Positions 1 through 9,153 of a stretch of DNA of 64,000 bases are shown here, in pieces (positions within the stretch are counted from its first letter, which is position 1; every line of letters starts with the position of its first letter). The position numbers and the translations under genes were made by a program. This DNA comes from Cytophagaceae bacterium. Its GTDB lineage: Bacteria; Bacteroidota; Bacteroidia; Cytophagales; Cyclobacteriaceae. The notes beneath the pieces are model-generated. The model made no database searches, was not told the DNA's origin, and saw only the letters and a program-made list of their open reading frames with translations. Location: NCBI GenBank assembly GCA_006969745.1, contig CP030886.1, forward strand, positions 744,001-808,000. Reading direction: 5' to 3'.

Positions 1-336
1 AATTGGCTCAATAAATACATTCAGCTGAAAGGTACCAAGGGAAGGTATTATGAACCCGCTATTCAATTTCTTCAATACGCTGAAGATGAATATTTAAGGA
101 TACAGCGTTCACAGTCTGAGCAATTTGCAAAAGATCTTGAAGGAGCAGAATATGATTGTGGAGGTCTGGAAAAGATGCTATGCCCCGTTTGTCATGGCTC
201 GGGTGTGGTGGTTCATGCCGGCATCTTCGATGAAGTATATAAAACCTGTCCCTATTCGCTAGGTGAAGGCTACTTATCGTGCGAAGAATACAACCTTTTT
301 ATGCGTGGAGATCTTGAACCGAAGATTGGTAATTAG
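1..336 (+). CDS. 3' end of unknown protein with CxxCxGxG motif (partial)
   Basis: This open frame enters from the left edge and gives 111 residues before a TAG. I do not recognise the family. Around residues 61-68 it has CPVCHGSG, which fits the CxxCxGxG zinc-binding repeat of DnaJ-type proteins, and later cysteines (TCPY, LSCEE) could complete a metal site. There is only one such repeat, so it is not a DnaJ cysteine-rich region as such. The N-terminus is missing, so no start or signal can be judged. Its stop overlaps the stop of the convergent decarboxylase gene by 4 bases. Coding status is supported by the uninterrupted frame and ordinary codon use; function is unknown. Confidence 0.6.
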   Translation, partial: NWLNKYIQLKGTKGRYYEPAIQFLQYAEDEYLRIQRSQSEQFAKDLEGAEYDCGGLEKMLCPVCHGSGVVVHAGIFDEVYKTCPYSLGEGYLSCEEYNLFMRGDLEPKIGN

Positions 337-1448
337 GACAATCGACTTTTGAAGTCTTGGTAGCCAAATGTTTTAATTAGCTGAAATTCTCCATTTTCTT
401 TTAAAATTCCGATTGAAGGATGCTTCACCCCATTGAAAGTGCTTGTTTTCACCATAGTGTAGTGAATCATATCTTTAAAAACGATAGCATCTCCAACCTT
501 TAACGGCTCTTCGAACCAGTAATCATCTAGAAAATCGCCCGCGAGACAACTAACGCCTCCTAATCTATACGGATGCCAACCTTCTACCTTTTTCTCAGAG
601 CCATTCTCCAGTTTGGGCCGATATGGCATCTCCAGACAATCCGGCATATGACAGGTAAATGAGCCGTCGAAAATGGCTGTCTTCTTACCTCCATTATCCA
701 CCACATCCAGAATAGATGTGTGCAGGTCACCCGTTTGCCACGCAAAAGCGCTTCCCGGCTCAAGGATAACATGCACCCCATGTTTCTTTCTGAAATTTGT
801 AAGTAGCTGAATCAAATGGTCGGTATCGTATCCCTGGCGGGTCATCAAGTGACCTCCACCCATATTTACCCATTTCATCTTAGGTAGAAAGTGCCCAAAT
901 TTTTCTTCGAACGATTTAAGTACATTTTCCAGTGCATGTGAATCTGACTCACACAACACATGAAAATGGAGGCCTTCTACCCTATCTGGAAGATTTTCGA
1001 GATGTTTACTGGAAATACCCAACCTGGAAACAGGGCTTGATGGATTGTATAAATCTGTCTCAACATCAGACCATTCCGGATTGACTCTAAGCCCAACACT
1101 TACCTCCGATGGCACTTGATCAATAAACTGATGATATTGACTTAAGGAGTTGAAAGTAATGTGTGATGAATTGGCCACAATCTCTTTAAATTCATCTGCG
1201 CCATATGCTACACAATAGGTATGAGATTTTACTCCCATTTCTTCATTACAAAGTATCACTTCATTTAGCGAACTAGCAGTGGCACCTTTGACATATTGCT
1301 TTACCCATGGAAAAGCACTCCACATTGAAAATCCTTTGAAGGCTAAGATGATTTCTATCCCTGCCTTTTTCTGAACAGAGTCAATCAGTTTCAGATTTTG
1401 AATGAGTTTTGATTCTTCTAAAACAAAGCAGGGAGATGGAATTTTCAC
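333..1448 (-). CDS. nspC: Carboxynorspermidine/carboxyspermidine decarboxylase
   Basis: A PLP-dependent decarboxylase of the alanine-racemase-fold group III family that turns carboxy(nor)spermidine into (nor)spermidine in the cytoplasm. The 371 residues match the family length. Lys38 in the ILAFKGFS segment fits the Schiff-base lysine, a glycine-rich NMGGGH near residue 195 fits the PLP-phosphate site, and EPGSAF near 232 and the MPDCLEMP segment near 268 fit the family's C-terminal active-site motifs. It is the last gene of a minus-strand operon and overlaps the DinB-like gene by 4 bases, with the carboxyspermidine dehydrogenase two genes upstream. In other Bacteroidota this pair makes spermidine; which polyamine is made here cannot be read from sequence. 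Confidence 0.93.
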   Translation of the reverse strand: MKIPSPCFVLEESKLIQNLKLIDSVQKKAGIEIILAFKGFSMWSAFPWVKQYVKGATASSLNEVILCNEEMGVKSHTYCVAYGADEFKEIVANSSHITFNSLSQYHQFIDQVPSEVSVGLRVNPEWSDVETDLYNPSSPVSRLGISSKHLENLPDRVEGLHFHVLCESDSHALENVLKSFEEKFGHFLPKMKWVNMGGGHLMTRQGYDTDHLIQLLTNFRKKHGVHVILEPGSAFAWQTGDLHTSILDVVDNGGKKTAIFDGSFTCHMPDCLEMPYRPKLENGSEKKVEGWHPYRLGGVSCLAGDFLDDYWFEEPLKVGDAIVFKDMIHYTMVKTSTFNGVKHPSIGILKENGEFQLIKTFGYQDFKSRLS

Positions 1449-1951
1449 TTCGAATAACGTTCTTGAATGATGTTCATGTGATGAATAAGATGCCCGGAAA
1501 TGATATAGCCGATCATCTCTACGGACATTTCAACTCCATTCGATTTCCCTGACCTTTGCCTTTTCTCTACATCCAGTGAAGAAAATAGGTCAACCGTGGA
1601 GGCTCTAACATTTGTGAATTCTGTTAACAAGTTATGGATGCTTCTGCTGTCAGCATTTGCTTCCGGCACGTAATCATTCTGTTCAAATCCTGCAATCTCC
1701 GTTTTGTCATTACGTGCAAAGCGAAGAGCCCGATAGGCAAAAATTCGTTCTGAGTCAATCACATGCTGGATAATGTCTTTGATACTCCATTTATCTGGAG
1801 CATATTTATATAGTCCCTGCTGCTCTGTCAGTCTTCTGCAAAAAGTGATGAAATCATCTCCTGACTTTAAGAGTAGTGGTACTAATTCACCACTGCCCGC
1901 TGCCTTGATATATCCTCTGTAGAATTCGGGTACTTTTTCTATATCCATCAT
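1445..1951 (-). CDS. DinB/YfiT-like four-helix metal-binding protein
   Basis: A 168-residue protein of the DinB superfamily, a four-helix bundle that usually binds a divalent metal with three histidines. His63 (in IIQHVIDSER), His154 and His158 (in GHLIHH) are in the expected places. The family includes thiol-S-transferases and many proteins of unknown role, and the substrate cannot be inferred. It lies between the two polyamine genes: 3 bases after the dehydrogenase stop and overlapping the decarboxylase start by 4 bases. That implies co-translation and suggests, without proving, a link to polyamine metabolism or detoxification. Confidence 0.85.
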   Translation of the reverse strand: MMDIEKVPEFYRGYIKAAGSGELVPLLLKSGDDFITFCRRLTEQQGLYKYAPDKWSIKDIIQHVIDSERIFAYRALRFARNDKTEIAGFEQNDYVPEANADSRSIHNLLTEFTNVRASTVDLFSSLDVEKRQRSGKSNGVEMSVEMIGYIISGHLIHHMNIIQERYSK

Positions 1952-1954
1952 AAA

Positions 1955-3160
1955 TCAATCCATTCCCAGGTCTAAATCATGCTCTTCGTGCCAAGGTAAA
2001 CCTGACGTAGCTAGTTTTTCAAGAAAGGGATCTGAATCAAATTCTTCCACATTAAAGACTCCAGCTCCGGTCCATTTATCAGTAAGCATCATATAAGCCC
2101 CGGTCATTGCCGGCACACCGGTAGTATAGGATACTCCTTGTGCTCCTGTTTCATCATATGCTGCTTTGTGGCTGCAATTGTTCCAGATGTAATAAGTCTT
2201 TTCCTTTCCGTCTTTTACACCTTTGATTCTACATCCGATGGAAGTTTCACCTTCATAGTTTTCTCCAAGGTCACCTGGATTTGGCAAGACGGCTTTCAAA
2301 AACTGGAGTGGTACGATCTCTTTCCCTTCGTAGTTGACAGGTTCGATGGAAGCCATTCCGATGTTTTGAATAACTCTGAGGTGGGTTAGGTATTCATCAC
2401 CAAATGTCATCCAAAATCGAGCTCTTTTTATGGTTGGATAATTTTTTACCAATGATTCTAGTTCTTCATGGTAAAGAAGATATGAGGGTCTCTTTCCAAT
2501 ATTTGGATAGTCCAGATTTTTTCTAAACTCGAATGGGTTTGTTTCCACCCATTTACCATCTTCCCAGTACTTCCCCTTTTGTGTAATCTCTCGGATGTTG
2601 ATTTCCGGATTAAAGTTTGTAGCAAAGGCTTTTCCATGATCGCCCGCATTACAATCTACTATGTCTAAATAGTGAATCTCATCAAAGAAGTGCTTAGCAG
2701 CCCGAGAAGTGAATACTCCCGTAACTCCCGGATCAAAACCGCAACCTAGCACTGCGGTAAGTCCTGCTTCCCTGAATCGATCCTGATAAGCCCACTGCCA
2801 TTTGTATTCAAACTTGGCCTCCTCTGGTGGTTCATAATTAGCTGTATCGAGATAGTTTACACCTGCCTCAAGACATGCGTCCATAATGGTGAGGTCTTGA
2901 TATGGCAATGCTACATTAATGACAAGCTTAGGATCGTGCTTTTTGAACAAAGCGACAACCTGATCCACATGATCCGCGTCGACCTGATCAGTTTTAATGG
3001 ATACTCCAAGCTCCTTTTTAATATCTTGTGCGATATCATCACATTTGGATTGGGTGCGTGATGCCAACACAATTTCAGAAAAAACATCTGTATTTTGAGC
3101 ACACTTGAATGCAGTCACTCTACCTACTCCTCCTGCACCTATTATTACAACTTTAGACAT
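1955..3160 (-). CDS. Carboxynorspermidine/carboxyspermidine dehydrogenase (saccharopine dehydrogenase family)
   Basis: An NADPH-dependent reductase of the saccharopine-dehydrogenase family that condenses a diamine with aspartate semialdehyde to give carboxy(nor)spermidine. The 401 residues begin with a Rossmann motif, GAGGVG at residues 8-13. The GCGFDPGVTGVF and NCSHKAAYDETGAQG segments are typical of the carboxy(nor)spermidine branch. It is first in a three-gene operon ending with the matching decarboxylase, which is the main support for the polyamine assignment over lysine metabolism. A TAnnTTTG-type -7 box lies about 23 bases before the ATG. No Shine-Dalgarno site is evident. Confidence 0.92.
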   Translation of the reverse strand: MSKVVIIGAGGVGRVTAFKCAQNTDVFSEIVLASRTQSKCDDIAQDIKKELGVSIKTDQVDADHVDQVVALFKKHDPKLVINVALPYQDLTIMDACLEAGVNYLDTANYEPPEEAKFEYKWQWAYQDRFREAGLTAVLGCGFDPGVTGVFTSRAAKHFFDEIHYLDIVDCNAGDHGKAFATNFNPEINIREITQKGKYWEDGKWVETNPFEFRKNLDYPNIGKRPSYLLYHEELESLVKNYPTIKRARFWMTFGDEYLTHLRVIQNIGMASIEPVNYEGKEIVPLQFLKAVLPNPGDLGENYEGETSIGCRIKGVKDGKEKTYYIWNNCSHKAAYDETGAQGVSYTTGVPAMTGAYMMLTDKWTGAGVFNVEEFDSDPFLEKLATSGLPWHEEHDLDLGMD

Positions 3161-3182
3161 ATTTAAAAATTTGAATTTTGTC

Positions 3183-3190
3183 CAAAGTTA
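3183..3190 (-). promoter_or_regulatory. Bacteroidota -7 box for the polyamine operon
   Basis: On the minus strand this reads TAACTTTG, an exact match to the TAnnTTTG consensus of the Bacteroidota primary sigma factor. A TTTTG stretch lies 16 bases further upstream, slightly closer than the usual spacing of about 19. It sits just before the dehydrogenase ATG at 3160. This is a motif match only; no start-site data are available. Confidence 0.45.
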
Positions 3191-3203
3191 GTAGGAAGAT
3201 TGC

Positions 3204-5828
3204 TTACAAAATAAATCGATAGGTGTATTTAATAAGGAAGGTATTGGTAGCTGTAAGTCCTGAGAGTTTGGATGATAAATCGCTGAAATCATTTTGTCGT
3301 GAATTGTCAAAATAGGAACCACTGTTGGCCCATGCAAGAAATAGAGTAGATCCTGGTATATATTCCCAGCGCATTACAAAATTAGACCTGAACTGAACAA
3401 TATTGAAGTCTGGGTTCCCAAAGCCATAATCTTCCGTTGTTCCGCTGGATTCATATATCTCATATCGTCCATCATCTTCATTAAATACTATTTCATTTTC
3501 CTCAAAGATTTTGAATCGTTGGCTGTAGTTTTCTGCATTTGGCTCATGCACTCGCTTGAATTGACTGTACTCTCCACTCGCTATAAACGGTTGCCCCCAA
3601 AATTCTAAAGTTAGGTTAGGGGTAATATTGTAGTTCATCCGCATAGACATGCTATAGGTTCTTTGTTCAACACGACCTAGAATATATCGATCCTCTCCGT
3701 TGAATTCAGTTTGAGAGATGTATTGCAAATCATCCCTGTTCCAGTTAATACTTGGTGAGAAAGATATCTGCATGGCATCCAATGGACGAATATTTACATT
3801 AAGGGAAACGCCTGAGCTTTTGCGGGAGTCATTTCTACCCCAATTGAACCAGTTGTTAAATGAAACCCGTACTTTTTTTCTACTATTCGAGCCGATCCAG
3901 TACCAATAGTTGACATTTCCGGGATAAGTGATTGACGGACCACCACGGAGATCCGCATTGGACACTCTTTTTCCTCCAATCCACATTCCCTGCCCAAAGC
4001 CCCAGTAGTTATTGAATTCCCAATTCATGTTCATGTTCATCCCTTTACCGGTTGTCACTCTACCGAAATCCATATTCTGCTCCATATACATATTGTATCG
4101 CTGAGACCTAAACAGATTGGTTACTTTGTTTACACGATAGGAAGTCCACAACCAATTGTTGATATTATCAGTTACACGTAAGAATCCAATGTCATTAAGG
4201 GCCAATCCCGGGGAACGATAATTTGAACCTGCGGTCCACCTCCAGTTTCCGCTTCTTTTGCCAAAGGAAATAGAGGCGGCTGAGCCTACAAGTTGTGTTC
4301 TGGTTGAATCAACATCCTGATAACTATTGTTTGGTCGCTGAAAAAATCTTACTGATGAGGTTTGAGTTCGGTATAAGGCTTCTTGTGAACCTTCAACTCT
4401 ACTCATAGCGAACCTTGCCTCAATGCCATACTTTCTATCTCTGAAATTATGATTGATATCCACGCCCGCACTTTGTGCATTGTTGTGAGCGATTCTAAGA
4501 TTATATCCCTCGTTATCTATACGATTCATATTGGTAATCATAGCACCTACCACTGTCTTGCCTCCGTCAAAATCCTGCTGGACACGACCCACCAGGTAAT
4601 TTGTATATGGCTCTACCTGCTCTTGTCGCATGACACCGGCTGTATCTACCACGTCAATTACCTCTTTATTCGTAAATGACTCCAATAATCCCCATGAAAA
4701 TCCTTTTGCATTCTTCCCTGTAAGCTTGGCTGCCCCCAAAATCTGTGTTTGCCTTGGAAAATCCGAATACGTGACATCACTAGGTAATCTTCCCACCGGT
4801 CTTCCACCGATCCTGCGAGAATAAAATAAATTGTTTGGACCGCCACTGGTTCCAAACGTCAAAAGGCTACTACCTTCCAGAAAGAATGGTCTACGTTCTT
4901 GAAAGAACAATTGAAAAGCAGATAAATTAACTGCGGAAGGATCTGCGTCTACTTGTCCAAAATCGGGATTGACTGTTAGGTCCAATGTGATATCAGATGT
5001 AAGGCCAATCTTCGCATCCAGACCTATGTTTCCCTTCATCTCTTCGCCGGTATCTCTAAAAGGATTTCCTTCTTCCTTTGGATATTTTTCTATGGAAGCC
5101 AATACATATGGCTGTATTTCTAATTGCTTTTGAGGCTTGATTCCTTTTAATCCATTTAACTCACCAAAGAGATGAACCCATCCCGGTGCATTGGGGTCGA
5201 CTGGCTGCCAGGTAGATCGTTCTTCGGTTCTAAAGATTCTTCTGGTAAATTGAATGCCCCAAGTATGGTTTTCTTTGTTGGCGAACCTAAGCTGGGAGAG
5301 CGGTATTTTAAATTCAGCAATCCATCCCTGATCATCAATACTGGTCCTAAGGTACCATATTGGATCCCAGGTGCTGTCCCAATTATCTCCATTATTAGAT
5401 ACATATTCGTCTCCTTTTACACCAGATACTGATGCTGAAAAGGAAAAAGCCGTTCGCTTATCTCCGTAACTGTCAATATTAATTTCTACGAAATCTCCAT
5501 CAAAGCCATCTCTCCTTGACATCCTTTTCACAATCTTTTCAGGTTCATAATCAAAAGCTCTTATACCTACATACAAGAATTTTGCGTCGTAAAGGATTTT
5601 GAATTGAGTTTGCTGAAAGGGTTCTACATTGAAGTCAGGGCGATGGCCCACAAAATCTCCACCCCATTCAACCTGGCTCCAGGCTTCATCATCAAGTTTA
5701 CCATCTATTTGGATTTCGCTCTGAATTCTATCTGTCGTATAAGACTTGGTGGGAAACGCCTCCTCTTGAGCATAACCATATAAAAAGGAAATTAAAGAAA
5801 ACGCACAAAGGATTCTTCTCAGTTGCAT
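3204..5828 (-). CDS. DUF5916 outer-membrane protein with N-terminal CBM9-like domain
   Basis: An 874-residue exported protein. Residues 1-20 form a signal peptide ending YGYAQ. Residues about 30-240 resemble the carbohydrate-binding family 9-like domain (GKLDDEAW near the start, then alternating strands). The rest matches the DUF5916 region, rich in aromatic alternating strands and ending in an aromatic-rich strand (YTYRFIL), as expected for an outer-membrane beta-barrel. DUF5916 proteins are common in Bacteroidota; their function is not established, though binding or passage of a glycan or other ligand has been supposed. The gene stands alone between the polyamine operon and the sigma/anti-sigma pair, all on the minus strand. 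Confidence 0.85.
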   Translation of the reverse strand: MQLRRILCAFSLISFLYGYAQEEAFPTKSYTTDRIQSEIQIDGKLDDEAWSQVEWGGDFVGHRPDFNVEPFQQTQFKILYDAKFLYVGIRAFDYEPEKIVKRMSRRDGFDGDFVEINIDSYGDKRTAFSFSASVSGVKGDEYVSNNGDNWDSTWDPIWYLRTSIDDQGWIAEFKIPLSQLRFANKENHTWGIQFTRRIFRTEERSTWQPVDPNAPGWVHLFGELNGLKGIKPQKQLEIQPYVLASIEKYPKEEGNPFRDTGEEMKGNIGLDAKIGLTSDITLDLTVNPDFGQVDADPSAVNLSAFQLFFQERRPFFLEGSSLLTFGTSGGPNNLFYSRRIGGRPVGRLPSDVTYSDFPRQTQILGAAKLTGKNAKGFSWGLLESFTNKEVIDVVDTAGVMRQEQVEPYTNYLVGRVQQDFDGGKTVVGAMITNMNRIDNEGYNLRIAHNNAQSAGVDINHNFRDRKYGIEARFAMSRVEGSQEALYRTQTSSVRFFQRPNNSYQDVDSTRTQLVGSAASISFGKRSGNWRWTAGSNYRSPGLALNDIGFLRVTDNINNWLWTSYRVNKVTNLFRSQRYNMYMEQNMDFGRVTTGKGMNMNMNWEFNNYWGFGQGMWIGGKRVSNADLRGGPSITYPGNVNYWYWIGSNSRKKVRVSFNNWFNWGRNDSRKSSGVSLNVNIRPLDAMQISFSPSINWNRDDLQYISQTEFNGEDRYILGRVEQRTYSMSMRMNYNITPNLTLEFWGQPFIASGEYSQFKRVHEPNAENYSQRFKIFEENEIVFNEDDGRYEIYESSGTTEDYGFGNPDFNIVQFRSNFVMRWEYIPGSTLFLAWANSGSYFDNSRQNDFSDLSSKLSGLTATNTFLIKYTYRFIL

Positions 5829-5954
5829 GGAGTAGAGTTAGTTGACGAGTAAGTGACACAACTCATACTTAATAGTTGCATCGAATAGGGATACTCCTAA
5901 TGGTATAGATGGTTACATCTTTTATGCGAAATAGTACTTTTTATGGATGGATGG

Positions 5955-7244
5955 CTACTTGAGTGTGTATCTAAGGCCAGTTTGTAGGACAAATCGAGAG
6001 GGCGCATTGATTGCACTACTCATCGGAGTAATGGAATGTCTGTAGTTAGGTTCTATCGTAAAATTGAACTTATTAAATATTGAATATCCAAGTTCTAATC
6101 CTCCAACTCCATCAAAAGACCAATCATTGTAGAGACCTAAATCGTTACTATTGACGATTTGTCTGGAAGGATCAGAGATGCTTCCATCTACCAAATAATT
6201 AGCGGCCAGACCAGCATTAAGTCTTAGACTAAATTTCTTATTGACTACAAAATAACCCGCTTTTAATGGGATTGATGCTACCTGAATGTTATTATTCAAC
6301 TCAACTTCATGATCGAAGTTTTCCCTAACCTCAATGGTGGTTTCTCGAGAAGATAACGTGGGGCCGTCAACAGGTCCTGAGCGATCAATGAATTCGCTAT
6401 TATCAATCGTATAGACATCCAAAACATTGATTGAAGCAGTTCCATTATTATCCATGCTTGTATAAGCCAGGCCGCTTTCAAGTGTCCATTTTTTACCTAG
6501 CTGCACTCCAAAGTCTACACCAATGGTGGTCGCAATCCCTTGATCCATATCTTCTGTAATATTGGTCGTCGGGTTCACGAAACTGCCGGACCCGATAGCT
6601 GATGCCAGCGCGCTGGGGTTTAATGAATTGGCCACAGCCCCAGACTCATTAAAATTTGAATTAAATGTACCTGCACCTGCTTCTACCCCTGCCCAAACCT
6701 TAGTGGCGGATGCTTCTTTACTTCTCTTGATTGGAAGACCTGAAGAACCAACCTGATAATATCTATAAATATCCTTTGCTTCCACTGATGCATATAGCTC
6801 AGGCTTTTTATGCTCTAGGCTTTTAATTTCAAATGTCGGTCTCGCTGTTGACTCAGATTCATCAACTAACCAAACACCAGGCTCATTATAAGATGACTTA
6901 GGATCCACTTTTTCAAAGCTTAAATCCAAAGAAGGATGTCCCGTAATATAGGTGGAGTAATAGTTATTGTAGTTTATGTCTTGTGAAAGGAGTGCATTGT
7001 AAACTGCAGAATCTTCCGTATTAGTCTCTGAAAATGATGGTGAATATACGACTCCAAGTAGTAAAACAGCTATGAAAACAGCAGCAACAGACACCCATTT
7101 GTACATCATCTGCTGCGATGCATACATGGATACCAATTCAGCATTTAGTCCATTATCAATAGTTGACCAAATGCCTTCCGGCGCCTTTTTCGTTTGTCCT
7201 TCAAACTTTTCCCGGATACTATCTTCAAATTTCCCCGGACCCAT
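5955..7244 (-). CDS. Membrane-anchored anti-sigma-like protein with C-terminal outer-membrane beta-barrel (Dma-like)
   Basis: A 429-residue protein with an unusual layout. Residues 1-48 are hydrophilic and resemble the N-terminus of Bacteroidota anti-sigma proteins (FEDSIREKF, APEGIWSTID). Residues about 51-67 form one transmembrane helix. Residues about 70-175 are a polar linker. From about 185 to the end come alternating strands with the look of an OMP_b-brl/PorT-like barrel, ending in LQTGLRYTLK. Its start overlaps the ECF sigma gene by 20 bases. The likely role is to hold that sigma factor and respond to the outer membrane. This layout matches the dual membrane-spanning anti-sigma (Dma) proteins described in Bacteroides thetaiotaomicron. 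The anti-sigma role is inferred from context and layout. It could instead be a barrel-like periplasmic domain. Confidence 0.75.
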   Translation of the reverse strand: MGPGKFEDSIREKFEGQTKKAPEGIWSTIDNGLNAELVSMYASQQMMYKWVSVAAVFIAVLLLGVVYSPSFSETNTEDSAVYNALLSQDINYNNYYSTYITGHPSLDLSFEKVDPKSSYNEPGVWLVDESESTARPTFEIKSLEHKKPELYASVEAKDIYRYYQVGSSGLPIKRSKEASATKVWAGVEAGAGTFNSNFNESGAVANSLNPSALASAIGSGSFVNPTTNITEDMDQGIATTIGVDFGVQLGKKWTLESGLAYTSMDNNGTASINVLDVYTIDNSEFIDRSGPVDGPTLSSRETTIEVRENFDHEVELNNNIQVASIPLKAGYFVVNKKFSLRLNAGLAANYLVDGSISDPSRQIVNSNDLGLYNDWSFDGVGGLELGYSIFNKFNFTIEPNYRHSITPMSSAINAPSRFVLQTGLRYTLK

Positions 7245-7782
7245 ATCTTATCTTATCTCTCTGCATTACCTTTTCTGCCAATAATGTCTTTGCCCTTGAG
7301 TACTGAGATTTGGAAGTACCCTCACTAATCTGCAGCTTCTTCGCTATTTCATGATGTTTAAAACCTTCAATTGCAAATAGGTTGAAAATAACCTGGCATC
7401 CTGTTGGTAGCTCTTGAATTAAATCCAACAACTCCTCGTATCCAAGTGCAGATATCACTGATTCTTTCTCACTCCAGTCGTCCAGGTCATTTACGTCCAC
7501 CATGGGATATAAATAGAGCTTGCTCCTTTGGTGATTTAAAGCTGTGTTTACAACTATTCGCTTTATCCAATACGCCAGCGATGAGTCTTTTCTGAAATTT
7601 TTGATATTCTTGAATACCTTAATAAAGGCTTCCTGAATGATATCCTCAGCTTCTTGCTGCATTTTAGAATATCTCAAGGCGACCAGATACATACCATCAC
7701 AGTATTTATCGTAGAGTGCCTGCTGGAACTCTTTTTTGCCTTTCTGGCAGCCTTTAATCAATTTCTCTTCAGTTACCGACAT
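7225..7782 (-). CDS. ECF-type RNA polymerase sigma factor
   Basis: A 185-residue sigma-70 family factor of the ECF class. Region 2 is visible at about residues 22-70 (YCDGMYLVALRY, AEDIIQEAFIKVFKN). Region 4, with its helix-turn-helix, is at about 115-175 (LPTGCQVIFNLF, GFKHHEIAKKLQISEGT). Region 3 is absent, as in all ECF factors. It overlaps the start of the barrel-bearing anti-sigma-like gene by 20 bases, so the two are translated together and probably form a signalling pair. The target promoters cannot be read from sequence. It is transcribed divergently from the T9SS plug gene across a gap of 78 bases, so the two may share control. Confidence 0.93.
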   Translation of the reverse strand: MSVTEEKLIKGCQKGKKEFQQALYDKYCDGMYLVALRYSKMQQEAEDIIQEAFIKVFKNIKNFRKDSSLAYWIKRIVVNTALNHQRSKLYLYPMVDVNDLDDWSEKESVISALGYEELLDLIQELPTGCQVIFNLFAIEGFKHHEIAKKLQISEGTSKSQYSRAKTLLAEKVMQRDKIRYGSGEI

Positions 7783-7860
7783 TCATGCTGGTATTTATTA
7801 GACCCAGGGGTGAATATTATAGTTGTAATATCTAATTTGGGCTTTCGTACCTCTAAAGTT

Positions 7861-9153
7861 ATGAAGAACCTAGCGATAATTACAATAGCTTTACTATTAG
7901 TCCACTGTGAACCACTTGTCCCCCAACAATCGACGGTAAGAAAACAATTAGTTTTTGATAATCATGACTATGAAGGCATTGTAGGTTTCGCTAAAATACT
8001 TCCAATCGAAAATGGTCAGATTAAGGAGCTTGAAAATCCAATTGTTGGTCTGAATGAATCGGATCAACTTATGCTTTCTTTTGATCTGCTTACTGATCAG
8101 TTTGAAAACCTAAGTGCCCGAATTGTTCATTGCAATAAAGATTGGAGTAAATCGGTATTGAGAGACATGGAATTTTTGAATCAAATCAACAATTATCGAA
8201 TTACAGATTTCAATTACAGCGTAAATACAGTTCAACCCTACATTAACTATTCCTTTCAAATAGATAAGCCTAAATTATCGGGAAACTATATTCTAGTCGT
8301 TTACAGAAGAGCAAATCCGGATGATATTATCCTTTCCAGAAAATTTATGGTAGTGGATAGCAAAGTATCTATCGATCATACTGTTCGGGTTAGCACCACA
8401 GTGAGCCGTCGAGAGCAAAATCATCAAATTGAATATAGTGTCAATTATGGCAATTTATTAGTCAACACACCTACTCGGGACATAAATACGGTATTGCTCC
8501 AAAACCACAATTGGTATACAGCTATCACCGATACGCCTCCAACCTTGATCAGAGCCAATGAAGGATTTATAGAATATCGTCACCTTGATCTTAAAACTAA
8601 TTTTTATGGATGGAATGAATTCAGATTTGCAGACTTAAGAACCCTTAATGTATCTGGAAGGAATGTCTCAAGAATCACCAATACCGGAGCACAAATAACC
8701 GCTCCATTGAAATTGGATGGCTCAAGAGGCGACCTAACATACATTCAAAATTTCCAGGATATCAACGGCAATTTCATCATTCAAAACAACGATCCGGGAG
8801 AAGATTTTCTAAATACAGACTATGCCAACGTCAGGTTTAGTTTGAAGTCAGACCAAATCAACGGAGATGTTTATGTGTGGGGACAATTCAACAATTGGCA
8901 ATTGAATGACTTCAACCGCATGCGTTACACCACCCAAAATGGGCTAGGCAGGTATGAAAGCAACATTCCTCTAAAACAGGGATACTATGAATATTTGTAC
9001 TATGTAAAGAGTAATGATCTGCCTCCTTATTACTTTGAAGGGAGTCACTTTCAAACTGAAAACCAGTATGAAATACTTGTCTACTATAGGAAACCCGGTA
9101 ATGTTAATGATGAATTAATCGGGTATAAAAGATTTAGATCAATCCAGCCTTGA
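7861..9153 (+). CDS. Type IX secretion system plug protein (DUF5103)
   Basis: A 430-residue exported protein of the DUF5103 family. The family includes the Plug protein of Flavobacterium johnsoniae, which closes the periplasmic side of the SprA translocon barrel of the T9SS when no substrate is being moved. The ATG at 7861 starts a hydrophobic signal (LAIITIALLLVHC); an upstream in-frame start would put 69 non-signal residues ahead of it. Cys16 may be a lipidation site, although His at -1 is not a normal lipobox residue. Conserved features seen are LSFDLLTD, IVHCNKDW, SGNYILVVYR and the late FYGWNEFRFADLR, then a C-terminal DVYVWGQFNNW segment. The gene ends one base before the convergent ychF. 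No other T9SS machinery gene is nearby. Confidence 0.88.
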   Translation: MKNLAIITIALLLVHCEPLVPQQSTVRKQLVFDNHDYEGIVGFAKILPIENGQIKELENPIVGLNESDQLMLSFDLLTDQFENLSARIVHCNKDWSKSVLRDMEFLNQINNYRITDFNYSVNTVQPYINYSFQIDKPKLSGNYILVVYRRANPDDIILSRKFMVVDSKVSIDHTVRVSTTVSRREQNHQIEYSVNYGNLLVNTPTRDINTVLLQNHNWYTAITDTPPTLIRANEGFIEYRHLDLKTNFYGWNEFRFADLRTLNVSGRNVSRITNTGAQITAPLKLDGSRGDLTYIQNFQDINGNFIIQNNDPGEDFLNTDYANVRFSLKSDQINGDVYVWGQFNNWQLNDFNRMRYTTQNGLGRYESNIPLKQGYYEYLYYVKSNDLPPYYFEGSHFQTENQYEILVYYRKPGNVNDELIGYKRFRSIQP

